Positions 23,523-35,049 of a DNA stretch of 64,000 bases are shown piece after piece. The DNA is from Rhodosorus marinus (lineage: Eukaryota; Rhodophyta; Stylonematophyceae; Stylonematales; Stylonemataceae), in contig JAMWBK010000001.1 in the NCBI GenBank assembly GCA_029953675.1, positions 967,001-1,031,000 on the forward strand. The letters are read 5' to 3'. The notes under the pieces are model-generated. The model searched no databases and was not told where the DNA came from. It was given only the letters and a program-made list of their open reading frames with translations. Each line of letters opens with the position of its first letter. The first letter of the stretch is position 1. Made by a program: the position numbers and the translations under genes.

Positions 23523-26500
23523 ATGGATTTCCTATCGTCTGTTGTGAGAAGCGAGGAAGCTGACGTTGGTACGAGTGTTGAGAGTCTCTGTGGTAACGAG
23601 GACGTACAATGTATTATTGGTGCTCCACGAGATTGTGTAGGGGAGGAGTGCGGGAGCATGGTTCCTGGCCTCGTGTTCCCTTTCCTCGCAATTTCCGTCG
23701 GGCTCATTCTCCATCCGTTATCACACAGGTTCCGAGTTCCGTATACGTCAATGCTAATGTTTGTCGGTGTAATACTCGGCTGCCTGGGTTGTTCTGTTCA
23801 GATGGGGCTTCTGACTGAATCCCTGCAACTGTGGGCGCACATAAGCCCACCAACGTTGTTCTTCTACATATTTTTGGCACCGTTGGTATTTGAGGCTGCA
23901 TTTAATACCGATGCGCATCTGTTTGGGAAGTTTATCGGAAAAATTATCTTCCTAGCGTTCGGAGTCGTCGTGGCCCAAATCTTCCTGATTGCAGTATTTC
24001 AGCTGTATGTCATTCAAAGTCCAGATTGGACACTGTACTCGGCCCTTGTCTTTGGCGCAATGTTGTCTGCAACGGACCCCATAAGTGTAACTGCGACACT
24101 CAAGGAGCTTGGAGTGAGCGAGAACCTGAATACTCTTATCGAGGGAGAATCCCTTTTAAACGATGGCAGTGCGGTCGTGTTTTACGAAGCATTTCTCGAA
24201 GGGGCAATAGAAGGAGGGCTCTCTGGGGGAGAGTAAGCGTACAACTTGCGAAAATGTCCAAAAATGACCCCTTTTCGAAACCAATCTGAAAAATAGACCC
24301 TTTAGACCATCAATTTCCAGCCATCCACAGCCGCCATTTCAGGGGCCAGCGCTGCGCTGATACTGCTTGAAAGTATCCGCTGCTTGTTCGTGGGCACCTT
24401 CTAACTTTGTGCCCCTGTGGTTTTTGTTTGGTACGCGACAGGGTCATAGTGCAGCTCTTACGGCTCTCCCTTGGTGGGATGGCCATGGGCCTAGCATTTG
24501 CGCTCGTGGCGATTGTTTTCCTTGCAATGGTCTACGAAATGTTCGAAGTGGAAGTAAGCATGACCCTCGTCGTGGCGTTCCTGGGATTTTGGACCGCGCA
24601 ATCTCCGTCAATTCTTTCCGGCGTTATTTGCAACGTAACAGCCGGCATTATGCTCAGTGCGTACGGGAAAGGACTAGTGTCACCTACCGTTCGAGATCCT
24701 CTGCAAAAAATATGGCATCTGCTTTCCTGGATCGCCAACACTATTGTCTTCGTGTATGCTGGGTTACTGGTTGTAGCCTACATCTGGTCTTGTGCGGGGG
24801 ATCCGTTGGAGTGGTACGACTACGTCCATATCCTGACGTGGTATGCGTTTATAAACGTGCTTCGATTTGGTCTGATCTTCCTGTCCCACCCAATCATGAG
24901 CTACGGGAGTAAGTGGTACAAATGGAAGCAAGCCGCGGTGCTTTCGTACAGCGGACTTCGAGGAGCTGTTACTCTTATTCTTGCCCTGGAAGTCGGTGAT
25001 ACCTCGGAGCTGCCTTCGAGTGTTCGATCTCGAGTGGTTGTGTGGTCGTCGGCACTTGTTGCGATGACTCTGTTCGTTAATGGAATGACGATCAAGAGTG
25101 TTCTGCACTTGCTCAAGCTTGATCGTGCAGATCCCGTCAAGGAGGTAGGTAAACCCACACTCGTTTGTTGAGTCCCGTTCCCGTTGGATTCCCGTACTCA
25201 GTACGCCCACTGTTCTCGATGATTCTGGGTGCCACATGCTAGGAGTTCTTATGGAGGGCGCGGGCGACAATGTTGGAAAAGACGTTTGAAATTCTGGACG
25301 TCGTTGCCATCGATGGAAACTCAAAGACGTGCTCTTGGTCTACAGTTGCGTCCGCGGTAAGTCTCCAAATCAAGATCTGCGGCGACCCCTTGTGGTCCAT
25401 CAAGGAACTTTGAAGGGTTGCACCGGATTGTGTGTACCGATAGAAATGGGAACTCAGCGCATGATCGGTGCAGTGGGCGAGCACCTGCTGGCATGGGTCT
25501 TGCCAAAGAATATTTGGACCAAAAACGAGCTTACTTTCATTTGGCCTTGAACGAATCAGGTTGCACCCAAATCGTGGATCACGGATATCGGAAGAGTCCA
25601 GCGGGCGTTGGAAAGCTCTATGGACGTGGGTCGAGCCTCGACCCTGTCGTCCTACAGACCATCACCTGAAAACCACATGGGAGGTGCTCGTCGGTCTATT
25701 TCGAGGTCAGTTACCGGTCGCAGCAGTATAGCCCTTTCTCGTCCATCCGCGGAGGCAGCGCGTCTCTCCAGGACGAGCTTCGTCGCTTCCAACTCTGACG
25801 CCTCGTCAGTGGGGCGTATTTCCGGAGCATATGTAAGAGGGCCCAGCGATATGGAAGTTCTCGCAGCCAGGCGTGGTTCTGCCGTGGGTCTGGTGGGCTT
25901 CACGGCGGAATCAAAGGCTCGATTGGTCCATGAACTCGAAGAGGAGGTCGGACATCTACAAATTAACCAAGAGATAGGAGAGGCGATTGACGTTGAAGTT
26001 CGGAGAAGGGTGCTCACCTCTCTCTTGTCTGTACTTCGCGAGACCTACGCGACATCAGTCTCCAATTACGTGTTCGTATCCGCGCTGACGGAGGACATAA
26101 AGGATGCCCTGGACGCAAACGACGAAGGAGAGGTGTACGAACTGTTCCAGTTTCTCCTCGACAACCCCACGAAACTGCCCATACCCGACTGGATGGACAA
26201 GAGCTTAAAATGGTTCCACGACAGGTTCGACAAGCTCATGGTAAGATTATTTTCGAAGTCGCGGTATCAGTCGCGAATTGTTCTTGCGACTATGATTTCG
26301 AGTGCTCTTCGGCATGTACTGTGTGAAACGTATCTCCAGCAGTCGGATATCGTCCTTGAGGAGATGAAATCGCTGTACGAAATAACTAGCAGCTATCTCG
26401 CTCAACTTGAGGCAGCCATACCGGACGAATTCGCTCGAGTACAGACCAAGTCGGTAATCGAGCTCGTTTTTCAGAGACAGGCTGCATGCCTGGAAGCGTT

Positions 26501-27704
26501 CCGTAGAGAGGGCTCGATTGACATGGAGGAATTCGAGGAAATACATGAAGAGCTCCTGGAATTGCAGCGGAAATACTTCCTGCATACCTCCAAAATCGTC
26601 CGGAATGTGCAAGAGAAGGAGGAAAAGGACAAGTACCTGCTCAAGAGGCTGCCAATTTTCAATGCTTTGGATACGGAGATATTTAACACCTCCGTGTTGG
26701 AGAAAGGGAGATTCGCACATTTGGGGAAAGGTGAACAGGTTCCTGTAAGTGGGGATGCTGTCGTGTTTGTCTTACGCGGAGCTGTGCGAATTGAGAAATC
26801 AGCGACCTGTGCTATTGGTGATATGGGTCACTCTGTTAGTCTGCCATCAGTGATTGATGTCAAGACGAATGTGGACAGCCTCCCGCTCCATATGTGCTTT
26901 CAGAAATATAGTGTTGTCTTGCCCGTGGACTTCTTTGCGGAGTCTTCTCACAAGCTACCCGCGCTTTCGACTTGCCACATTATTGGGGGAGCGTCTGTGT
27001 TCATACTCCCAGGTCAACAAGCGCGTGAGCTCTCATTGGCCTATGAGTGGTTCAGATCCGAACTTGCGAAACACATTGTCCGGCTGATAATGTTCGGATA
27101 TTTAGCCCTGAAAAGCAACTGGATCCACAACTTTGCGGACAGCAGCAATAGTGGAGAGACTCCAGTTGAAGTCGCCACGCACATCTTGCAGACCCTCCCT
27201 TACTGTTCTCTTGTCGGTCTCACGAGGAAGCACGGCGCAGCACGAGTGCAGGGACCTGGTGTACTGCTTCAGGGCAAGCTTACCGTTTCGCGGAAGGATC
27301 TCCAATCGTACCTGCTTGATAGCGAGGACACCGAGATAGTCGAGGAGTTGGAGGCACCGGCGATACTCCCGCCAGGACTTTTGAGTGTCGAACTAGTTGA
27401 GTCCGAGGACTCGGACGAACTGGAGACGGCAGAGATGATGGTCCAGGACCTTGCATCTCCTCAGGTCATTGCGGAGGATAGAATACTCCGGTGGACAGGT
27501 CCCCCTTATGTTGTTGATGAGAATGGGCGGTTTGGGTTCCACAAGCACTTTGAGCAAGCGTGCGGAGAGATTTCACGCAAGCATACAGCTCTCTCGAACT
27601 CTGGAAAAATCAACCTGGAGGGTCTGAGCCGGGCTACGTCAGAGGATTCAGAGGATTCAGAGGATTCGGGACCAAAGAAAAACGATCATGGCGTTGCCTT
27701 TTGA
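23523..27704 (+). CDS. SOS1/NHX7-type plasma-membrane Na+/H+ antiporter, second tandem copy
   Basis: Exons 23523-24232, 24442-25144, 25243-25356 and 25560-27704 encode about 1223 residues. Intron phases are the same as in the 17629 gene, and exons 2 and 3 have identical lengths (703 and 114 nt), so the two are tandem duplicates. The antiporter domain has SATDPISVTATLKELG, GESLLNDGSAVVF and YSGLRGAVTLILALEV. The tail repeats the SOS1-type linker (DVEVRRRVLTSLLS) and the cyclic-nucleotide-binding-like strands (GDAVVFVLRGAVRIEKS). The first intron is longer (209 nt) than in the paralog (97 nt). The N-terminal ~30 residues and the C-terminus differ most; this copy ends with an acidic SEDSEDSEDSG microrepeat. 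The role is Na+ efflux in exchange for protons at the plasma membrane; different regulation of the two copies is inferred from the divergent tails. Confidence 0.93.
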
Positions 27705-27992
27705 GTAGAATTTTGACGGCCTGTCTGACACAGAACGATTTGTTTACACTGCAGCTCGTAGTGGGTCGACTGGGCGCTCAGCTGAGTGTACGCCGGGCTC
27801 TGCGTTCTAATTTCAGCTGCTCGTAGGTGCTGCTGCGCGTTCCATGCTACGAAGGACACGTCCCGCAGCACGATAGCACGTCGGGTTCATTTAGCTGAGG
27901 CGGAAGGATGTTCGGATAGTTTACTTCTCACATATTTAAAAAGTTGAAAACCTTTCTGACAGAGAAATGACCAAAGGACCAGCAGCGTAGTA

Positions 27993-30808
27993 TCATTTTC
28001 GGCCCTTTTTCCTGCCTTGGCGTCCAGCTTTCTGAATACCGCGCCTGTCCGCTTTCATTCTGCGGTCTACGTACTTGGTTCTTGCACCCTTGCTGGAACT
28101 GCCACCCACTACTTTTTTCTGGCCTCTGCCGGTTGCCACCACATACTGCTTGCCTTCGTCTTTCTTTGCTTTCCCTCCTTTTCTTATCAGCGATTCAATG
28201 GCTTTGATCTTCGATGCGTTGCTCGAGTCACCTTCTTCAGCTACAGCGCTCATCTTCTGCTTCAGTTTTTCCAGTCTGCGTTCCTCTCTCATTCGCTTGC
28301 GCCCTTTCGCTTCTCGTTCCTTCTTGGACGGACGTCCTTCGAGCATCCTGAGCCTGCCGACGGAGGAGTGTTTCGTATATTTCAAATCAGTGGACTTGGT
28401 GAGATGTTCACTACGGCCGTTGACATTTACATACCTGGCCTTCATTTCCTCGACCTCCTCCTTCGTGGCAGGAATGATGCGCTGCCTGCTTCGCTCGTCT
28501 TCATCCACGAACCAGTTGGGCAGACTGCTGGGGTCATCAAAAGCATATCGATTGTATGCATCATCCACAAGCGCATGCCTGTCTCTTCTCTTCATGAGCT
28601 TCATCTTGGCAGCCGAAGCCACAATTTCGGCTCGGGCTTTTTCGTCGTACGCGCTGAGATCAAACCCATCTTCTCCATCATCCACGTTAGACCCTGCTTC
28701 CTGTTGAAATCCTGATGAGACTGTCTTATCGACTGTTCAGAAACGACAGAAAGCCAAGGGAAACAAATCAGGAGAGCACGGTCAGACTCGAGTCGGCCAA
28801 ATTCCGACGGGGTCCAATCCGAACGTGGTGATGGGGCATTACCTCCTCTCTTCCGCTTCTTCTCGGAAGAGTTTGTCGTTCTTACTTCACTCTCTTCTAT
28901 CTCGCTAACTGGCTCCAAAATGCTCTTGAGGAGCGGCTGAGTGAACCAGATATTGGCCTGCCTTTCACTTTTTCCCTGAGAAGGCATGGTTTCTGCTCCA
29001 TGATAAACTAGCGATTCCGAATCGGAATCGGAAGCTGAGGAGCTTTCAGAGTCCTCATCATTCAACCTCGAGCGCTTGATCTCTTCAAAAGTGCTGGATT
29101 CGGTATTCTCTGGGTCAGCTTGAGTCTTCTCCTTTTTCTGCTTCACCTTCCTGCGGGACTGGTACTCGCTATAGAGGTAGTCAAGCTGCTTCTCAAGCTC
29201 GTCCTCATAGTTGCTTGTAGATTGATTCCTATCCGCTGCTTCCGATCTTAAGAGGGACCCTGATATGTGATCCTCTGTCAACGCCAAAGCTTCAGCGCCG
29301 GGAGCATCGACATCCACAAGAGTCTCTTTCGCTAATTTGTTCGCTTTTGAGAAGCTAAAACCGTCCATTTCGTCCTCGGGTCCTATGCTATCCCCAGGCA
29401 TGTCCATCTTCAAATCAATCCGCATTTGCGCTTTGGTTCGGAGTTTAGCTTTTCTTTTCTTGGATCGTTTCTCTTTCGCCATCAGGATTTTCCTCTTCTC
29501 CTCAATTTCTTGACGCAACCTCTCGTCCTCGTCTTCGTCATCGACGTTATCTTCGCTTCTCGCGGCCTGTTTCTCTCCTGCTGTCTCATGACCGTCTCCC
29601 TGGTGGGACTTCTGACCATCTCGGTTCAGCAGTTGATTTCTGGCCCTACCTCTCCACTTCAGCAGTGCCTTGAAGTCCTTTTTCGATAGAACCTTGAGAT
29701 CAGCGCAGGCAGCTCTAACCTGCGAGCCCAATTTCAACGGGACAAGGAATAACAACTACGTCAAAAAACAAGCATCCGAAATCATGTTGTGACCATCCAC
29801 AAACCTCATCGTCGGTCTCGTGCAAAGCAGAGATGAAGGCAACGTCTTCGTTTTGCTCATCGAATTCGAACTCTGTGTACTTGTTCAGAAACTCCAGAGC
29901 CTCATCGGTACGCACAAAATCCGCAACGGAACATTTACGGAATAAGGTTGACACTCCATCCTCGTATCCCTCCCGATTTCGGTTCTTTTTGGTATTGTCA
30001 GGTAGCCTTGGGCGTTCAGTAGACTCCTTTATCTCCATTGTTTTGAAGACTGTCTTCGGGTCAAGCAGCTGAGGGTCGATTCGCTTAGGGGCCTTGTATC
30101 CAGTGCACACGACATAAATTTCGGCCGATTCCGCGCGAGAAGCAGTCGGCTTTGTTGCACGGACATTTGCAAAGAACTGATTCATCACGTACAACAACGT
30201 GTTGTAGTCATTTGAGCGGAATACCTATTTGTTGGTGTGGCGGAAGACGACCTCGCTTTAGCAATCGCTTCTCAGTCCCGACAATCCCCAGACCATTTTA
30301 TGATAGCTCAAACCTTGGTCACGAAACCCCCGCCCTTGACAAGAAACTCAGTTGCGAGCCTAAGAGCTGAAAGCGTCAGATCAGCCTGCGTATACGCATC
30401 CTGGAGCCACGATGTTCCCATGTTAGGAGACCCATCGTTCAAGACGACATCCACCTTCCCATCGCCATAAGAACCCGGATGTTCTTTCAGCTCTCTCCTC
30501 AGAGCGGTTCTACATGCATCCTTTGTAATGTCCTCAGTAACACTGATAACATTCGGAATCGGTCTGATAGGAACCAGGTCTACCCCGATACACGGAGCAG
30601 AAAGGGGAATGTACTTTCTCGCAACCTGAAGCCATCCGCCTGGCGCTGCGCACAAATCCAATACTCCCCTAGCCGCTCCAGACAGGAAATCGTACCTCTT
30701 ATTCAGCTGAACGAGCTTGAACGATGCTCGCGAGCGAAACCCCTGCTCTTTCGCGAGCTGGTAGAACTTATCCTTCCGATTCTTACCAACCTTTCCCTTC
30801 TTCCCCAT
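27993..30808 (-). CDS. SPB1: SPB1/FTSJ3 nucleolar rRNA 2'-O-methyltransferase, four exons
   Basis: Exons 30314-30808, 29805-30224, 28843-29719 and 27993-28693 (phases 0, 0, 1) give about 830 residues, the size of yeast Spb1 and human FTSJ3. Residues 1-200 are the FtsJ/RrmJ fold: [21 protein letters not shown], the SAM loop [25 protein letters not shown] and [12 protein letters not shown], with the family K-D-K-E residues present (the Glu in ESAEIYVVC). A middle Spb1 domain ([23 protein letters not shown]) is followed by a long acidic/basic disordered region. The C-terminal Spb1_C domain ([21 protein letters not shown]) ends in a Lys/Arg tail ([10 protein letters not shown]), typical of nucleolar proteins. 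It methylates 25S/28S rRNA during 60S subunit assembly. The join [16 protein letters not shown] uses the second of two nearby AGs, because the first gives a stop. Confidence 0.96.
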
Positions 30809-31202
30809 TGTCCCTCAAAATTCGAGTCTTTCCCAGGACAGGTTTCTAACTGTGCAACTTGTTTTCGTACGCTCTCTCTCTCCTCCTTTCTCTCCCCCAC
30901 CCCCCCGGATCGACCGTCTCTGCCGCGAAAGGCCGAACCAACATTTTCCATGCTTGAACCGGATTTGACGAAACCGAGCAAAATTAGGACACGCGATAAT
31001 TTTTTATTGGATAAAATTTTCTTACATCAAATTACATACTACCACGTGTCTCATTTTTGCTGGGCGTAAGTCCTGGTCGCACGCCGCGGAGGAGAGCAGA
31101 CCAGCGTAGCCGTAAACTTTACTGCGCAGCTGCCTACTGCAGCGTATCACTAGTTCTACTACTATCTAGGGAAACGCTTACGCTAACCCCGCTACCGGGG
31201 TC
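30809..31202. other. SPB1 upstream region, nothing else recognised
   Basis: This is the 5' flank of SPB1 and the edge of the LINE debris to its right. A C-rich tract lies at about 30894-30908. No TATA-like box is obvious. Confidence 0.5.
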
Positions 31203-32340
31203 TCATGCTACGACAAAACGAAAAACAGGGACCAGTGGCTTCGCCAACTGGTCCACTCGCAGAGCGCCCAACGCTATCTCCGCGTTCCCCTGCCATAATT
31301 TGCGGTTGATCTGAGCCCGAACATCGCTCAGTTCTAAGCTCCGGTGCAACAAATGCTTGCAGCTATCTCGTAGAAATTCTTGGGCCATTTGTCCTGTACG
31401 CCCAAAGCTCTCGATCGCAATGGGAATGAGCTTGTCGTCTGGCTTATTTTAGATATATGACACAGATGCGCGGTCAGCGGTTTACGTTGCCGCTAAAATG
31501 CCATCTGGATGGGGCTACAACTCGGATGGAAGTCATGCGTTTTTGGAAAAGAACTCCTTCGGAAAAAGAAGATCACTGAGGGACGTGCTGCTGACGGACA
31601 CGAAGGCACGAAGAAACCACCCTCTATTCGCACCCTCTATTCGCATACGTTGGATACGGTCTTTTGCGTGGGTTTTGACAAGGCGAATGTTCTCAGAGTT
31701 GAGGGAGTACGATCTACTAAATACGTGAATCGGAGTGGGTCGGAGAATGGATATGCAGCGAAACGAGCGGAGAGGTGGAAAATGGCACATTACAAAGAGG
31801 CGATGTCAGTGGAGAAACCACACGACAAGCTCATTCCCACTGCGATCGAGAGCTTTGGGCGTACAAAGCTTTGGGCGTACACGACAAATGGGAATGAGCT
31901 TGTCGTCTGGCTTCTCCACTGACATCGCCTCTTTGTAATGTGCCATTTTCCACCTCTCCGCTCGTTTCGCTGCATATCCATTCTCTGACCCACTCCGATT
32001 CACGTATTTCTCCTGCAGTGGCGATGTAACCGTCACATCCAGCGCATACCTTTGGAACGTCCTGGGATGAGTGGCAATGATGTTGGGCTACAACGAAAGG
32101 CAAAGGATCGCCCCAGAGGATATCCCAGCCCAGACGCTGCAACGGGCCATACAACAGATCATCAGGATTCGCTCGAGGCTCGGAAAGAGATATCTGTCGT
32201 TCTCTACTCTCGCAGCCATCCATGAAACGCTGGAAGAGCGTAACCGTGAACGCCTTAGGACCAGCTGGAGAATCCACCGGAATCTGGTTTTTGTCCTTTG
32301 AACGAATCATGAAATCCAGATAGCGGGGCTACCGTAGAAG
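31203..32340 (-). mobile_element. RLE-type LINE endonuclease fragments, rearranged
   Basis: The minus strand reads RTFQRYALDVTVTSPLQEKY followed by an AAKRAERWKMAHY helix and DDKLIP (32060-31890). It resumes at 31446 with DDKLIPIAIESFGRTGQMAQEFL and a helical tail ending at 31203. The D-V-T-V-x-S-P-L strand, the Lys helix and the later IxxESFG strand are the restriction-like endonuclease core found at the C-terminus of some non-LTR retrotransposons. Between the two halves lies an inverted copy of the same domain (31719-31870, plus strand), which forms the hairpin listed separately. No reverse transcriptase motif is preserved here. The segment from 32040 to 32340 is open in places but is not assignable. 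Confidence 0.75.
31719..32009. repeat. Inverted repeat, 120-bp arms, 51-bp loop
   Basis: The left arm 31719-31838 and right arm 31890-32009 are reverse complements with about three mismatches found by eye. Both arms are the LINE endonuclease segment. The loop (31839-31889) contains a direct repeat of AAGCTTTGGGCGTAC-like sequence. The arms could extrude a long hairpin. Confidence 0.95.
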
Positions 32341-33104
32341 GTTCACTTAGACAGTGACCGTACGGGCGCTGCAGTAGGGAGCCGCCCAGCAAAGGCTACG
32401 ATTTGAGTTGGGTTTGCGTTTCGTTAGTCTCTAACGTTAGAGACTAACGTAACCGTGAACGCTTTGCTAACAGAACCCCTAGTGAAGCCCCTAGTGGGTT
32501 AAGGAGGTTATCGATGTGTTGTTAGGGAACCCTATGTCGCTACGTTCGACCATGGGTAGCTTCGTCGAAGGCTTGTTTGTCGGTGCGACGAGCCTTTGCG
32601 GCCAGGAGCGACATTGCCTTTGCATACAGTCCGCTTAAGCGTAGCCCGTGCTTGGGCGCTGAGTTGCACTGCAAGGTGCTGTAGATGGACAGTCACCTCA
32701 AGCAGGAACTCATCCGCTTCCGCTTCCCTTGCCTAGTCGCCGGAAGGTCTCCATGCAGAAGGGCACGAAGACGTCATGGGTATTGTCGTCGATCGCGTCG
32801 CGATATTTCGACAGTTTGAATTTCTCAGCTTCGTACGCCGCATGTCAACCCCAGAGGCTCTGCGTCTGCTTATGCATTCTGTTCTTTTATGCTTGCGTCA
32901 ATGTTATGGACTTAGCATTGAGGATGTTGTGCGAGTCTTGCATCCAACGATGGCTGCTCGTCGGACCTACGTGCTTTGGAAGATGGCCAAACGCAAGGAC
33001 CCTGCCGAGAGCGGGTTTGGAGACCCATTCTGAATTCGCCGGCAGAGTACAGTTTTGCTATTCTCGATTTGCTCTTTACCTCAAAATATCTGCAATAATC
33101 AAAA
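32341..33104. other. Intergenic region, unassigned open frame
   Basis: It holds a 28-bp palindrome (listed) and a plus-strand frame at 32776-33033 with protein-like content (ALRLLMHSVLLCL, RRTYVLWKMAKRKDP). The frame has no family match, no partner exon and no start context, so it is not called as a gene. Confidence 0.4.
32422..32449. repeat. Perfect 28-bp palindrome
   Basis: CGTTAGTCTCTAAC is followed directly by its reverse complement GTTAGAGACTAACG. There is no spacer and no mismatch; the bases just outside do not extend it. Confidence 0.97.
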
Positions 33105-34145
33105 CTAACAGACAACAGCTGGAACAAGCGCTTGCTCGCTATAACTTGCGAGTATGTCCGACCAGCTAGGAGCGGACATTCTACGAATGTCAACTCGGAA
33201 GGTGTACGTCTCCCCAGGGACGATTTCTCCAGTCTTCAACCTCATTCCCACGCTAGCTTCCCCAAAACCTGCGACGAGGTTTTTCGTTGATCGGCTCTTG
33301 ACCAGACTTCCACTTGAGTCGTAGACCTTCAGCTTGACCAGCACTGGACCGTCCGGAGCTTCATAGGAAACCTGGCGAGATACTCTCTCACACGTGTCAA
33401 TGCTCTCGGGGCTCGCGTCACTGAATTGCACCGAAAACTGATCTGGAGTTTCCACATCAGCAACACCGACGACGTTCATTTGCGCTCTATCGAACCGGGT
33501 CCTCGCGTTACCTCCCCTCGGCCTGATATCTACACGCGCGATTGCCTTCTTTCCGGCGGGTAAATTTAAGCCCTGGTTAGTGATCTTCGCCTGGATGACT
33601 GTCTCCACGTTCACTCCCTCAGGTATATTGACTCTTGCACTACCCAAATACACAGAGTCGGTCTCATCCTTTATGGCCACTACTATGTAGGAACTGACGG
33701 TGGTCGTGTAGACAATCTTCAGATCAACAAACTGCTGCTCTGCAGGAAGAGTGTTAAAGGGATCCTGATAGCGGATGCTTTCCACGACCGCAGTGTGTTC
33801 TCCTGACCTCGAAGCTGTAATGTTACCATCCTCATCCTCCAGCGTGTTGACCACATCGTAGACATCGTCCACCACTAGCTCCGGAAAATTGATGAAGACG
33901 GACTTGTCACCGGTGAAGGGGCCAGTAATTTCAATTTCTCCAATTCCGAGCACATCCCCATTCTCGTTCAGCAGCGTTGATTTCAGAGTTCTAGGACCAT
34001 CAGCGGTAACCTGTACATGCGAGATATAAGGGGCCCTCCAGCTGATCATGGTAGGTCTACCCGACACCCACTTCAAAAAATCTTCAGCCGAGACCGTGAC
34101 CGAGGCAACAGCCCAGAAGGTCAAAAGGGCCAACCCAATCCGCAT
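33105..34145 (-). CDS. Secreted protein with three beta-sandwich-like repeats
   Basis: This single exon encodes 346 residues from the ATG at 34145. Residues 1-20 (MRIGLALLTFWAVASVTVSA) are a good signal peptide. The mature protein is beta-rich, with no membrane span. Three related units can be seen at roughly residues 38-110, 142-225 and 245-335. Each has a strand pair around L...L.ne.G and a late conserved pattern like PGETYTFRVDIR; the last two end with DIRPRGG and DIRRMSAPSW. It is about as long as, and clearly paralogous to, the 38181-39212 product, with shared stretches such as YEAPDGPV and DIRRMSA. I do not recognise the family; a fibronectin-III or Ig-like extracellular role is possible. 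It lies at the low-coordinate end of a five-gene secreted cluster, all on this strand. Confidence 0.83.
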   Translation of the reverse strand: MRIGLALLTFWAVASVTVSAEDFLKWVSGRPTMISWRAPYISHVQVTADGPRTLKSTLLNENGDVLGIGEIEITGPFTGDKSVFINFPELVVDDVYDVVNTLEDEDGNITASRSGEHTAVVESIRYQDPFNTLPAEQQFVDLKIVYTTTVSSYIVVAIKDETDSVYLGSARVNIPEGVNVETVIQAKITNQGLNLPAGKKAIARVDIRPRGGNARTRFDRAQMNVVGVADVETPDQFSVQFSDASPESIDTCERVSRQVSYEAPDGPVLVKLKVYDSSGSLVKSRSTKNLVAGFGEASVGMRLKTGEIVPGETYTFRVDIRRMSAPSWSDILASYSEQALVPAVVC

Positions 34146-35049
34146 GATGCTTACTCACAGAGTATGAAAGACGTCGTCTTTCACTTCCTACTCAGCTTAA
34201 CCCTTGTTGCCCCGACACCCCCCCCGACAGCTGATCTTAAGACACTCTCTACAAGAGTAATCCTTTTGCCTCCTATGCACCTCCCGCAACGGTCTCACCT
34301 TCTCCAGTATATCATCATCCGTTCATTCACAGCGTAGCTAGCACGAATCGTAAGGTGGTAGAACAGGTGAAGAGATAGTCTATGCCCACTTGTGTTATAC
34401 GTGAGATCCCTTTCAACCCCTGATCGTCACTCTAACCAACCATGGTTGTTGGGACAGCTTAGTACATTAACCGAGTAAGTTGAATTTGATGCAGTTTTTG
34501 ATTTACTAGCTTCAACTCCTTGCAAAAGCTTCGGATAAATTGGAGCTCAGGTACTTCTTAACATTACACCTTATCAGGAACTTACATCGCCCTCTTTTCC
34601 CCGTCCAAAAACTCCATCAGAAGAACGAATGAGCGCGGGAGGGGATGGGATTCCATGATATTTTCAGTTTTTGGAGGCACTTTGTTTCCAACAAAAAAAT
34701 ACAAAGAGAAAATTTTCAGGCATTTTCTGTGTTGTGTGTGTAGATGCGTTGAGCCCCCCCCTTTTTTTCACGTTTTGTCAACACTTTTCTCCCCCGCCCG
34801 CGCGCCTCCTCGACTTTCTCTAGCAACTCCCGATTTCTTCGGTTAGAAATTAAGGTTTTCATATATCAGACGTTTGCGGGATCCGATAACACACCCAACT
34901 TGCTTCGTTTCTCAGCAAAAACAGATCATTCCATAAAAGCTTGTCCAGTACGGCCGACAATTTTCACATGTAAATCGACGATTTACTTGTTCAGTGATTG
35001 TTCATTTGCTGTGGCTCCGTCAGCTGTACGTATTCGGCTCTCGCGGTTC

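Noticed and set aside
28017-28715. Open frames of 210-232 codons on the plus strand
   Set aside because: They are antisense to the conserved C-terminal exon of SPB1; their hydrophobic look comes from the Lys/Arg/Glu codons opposite.
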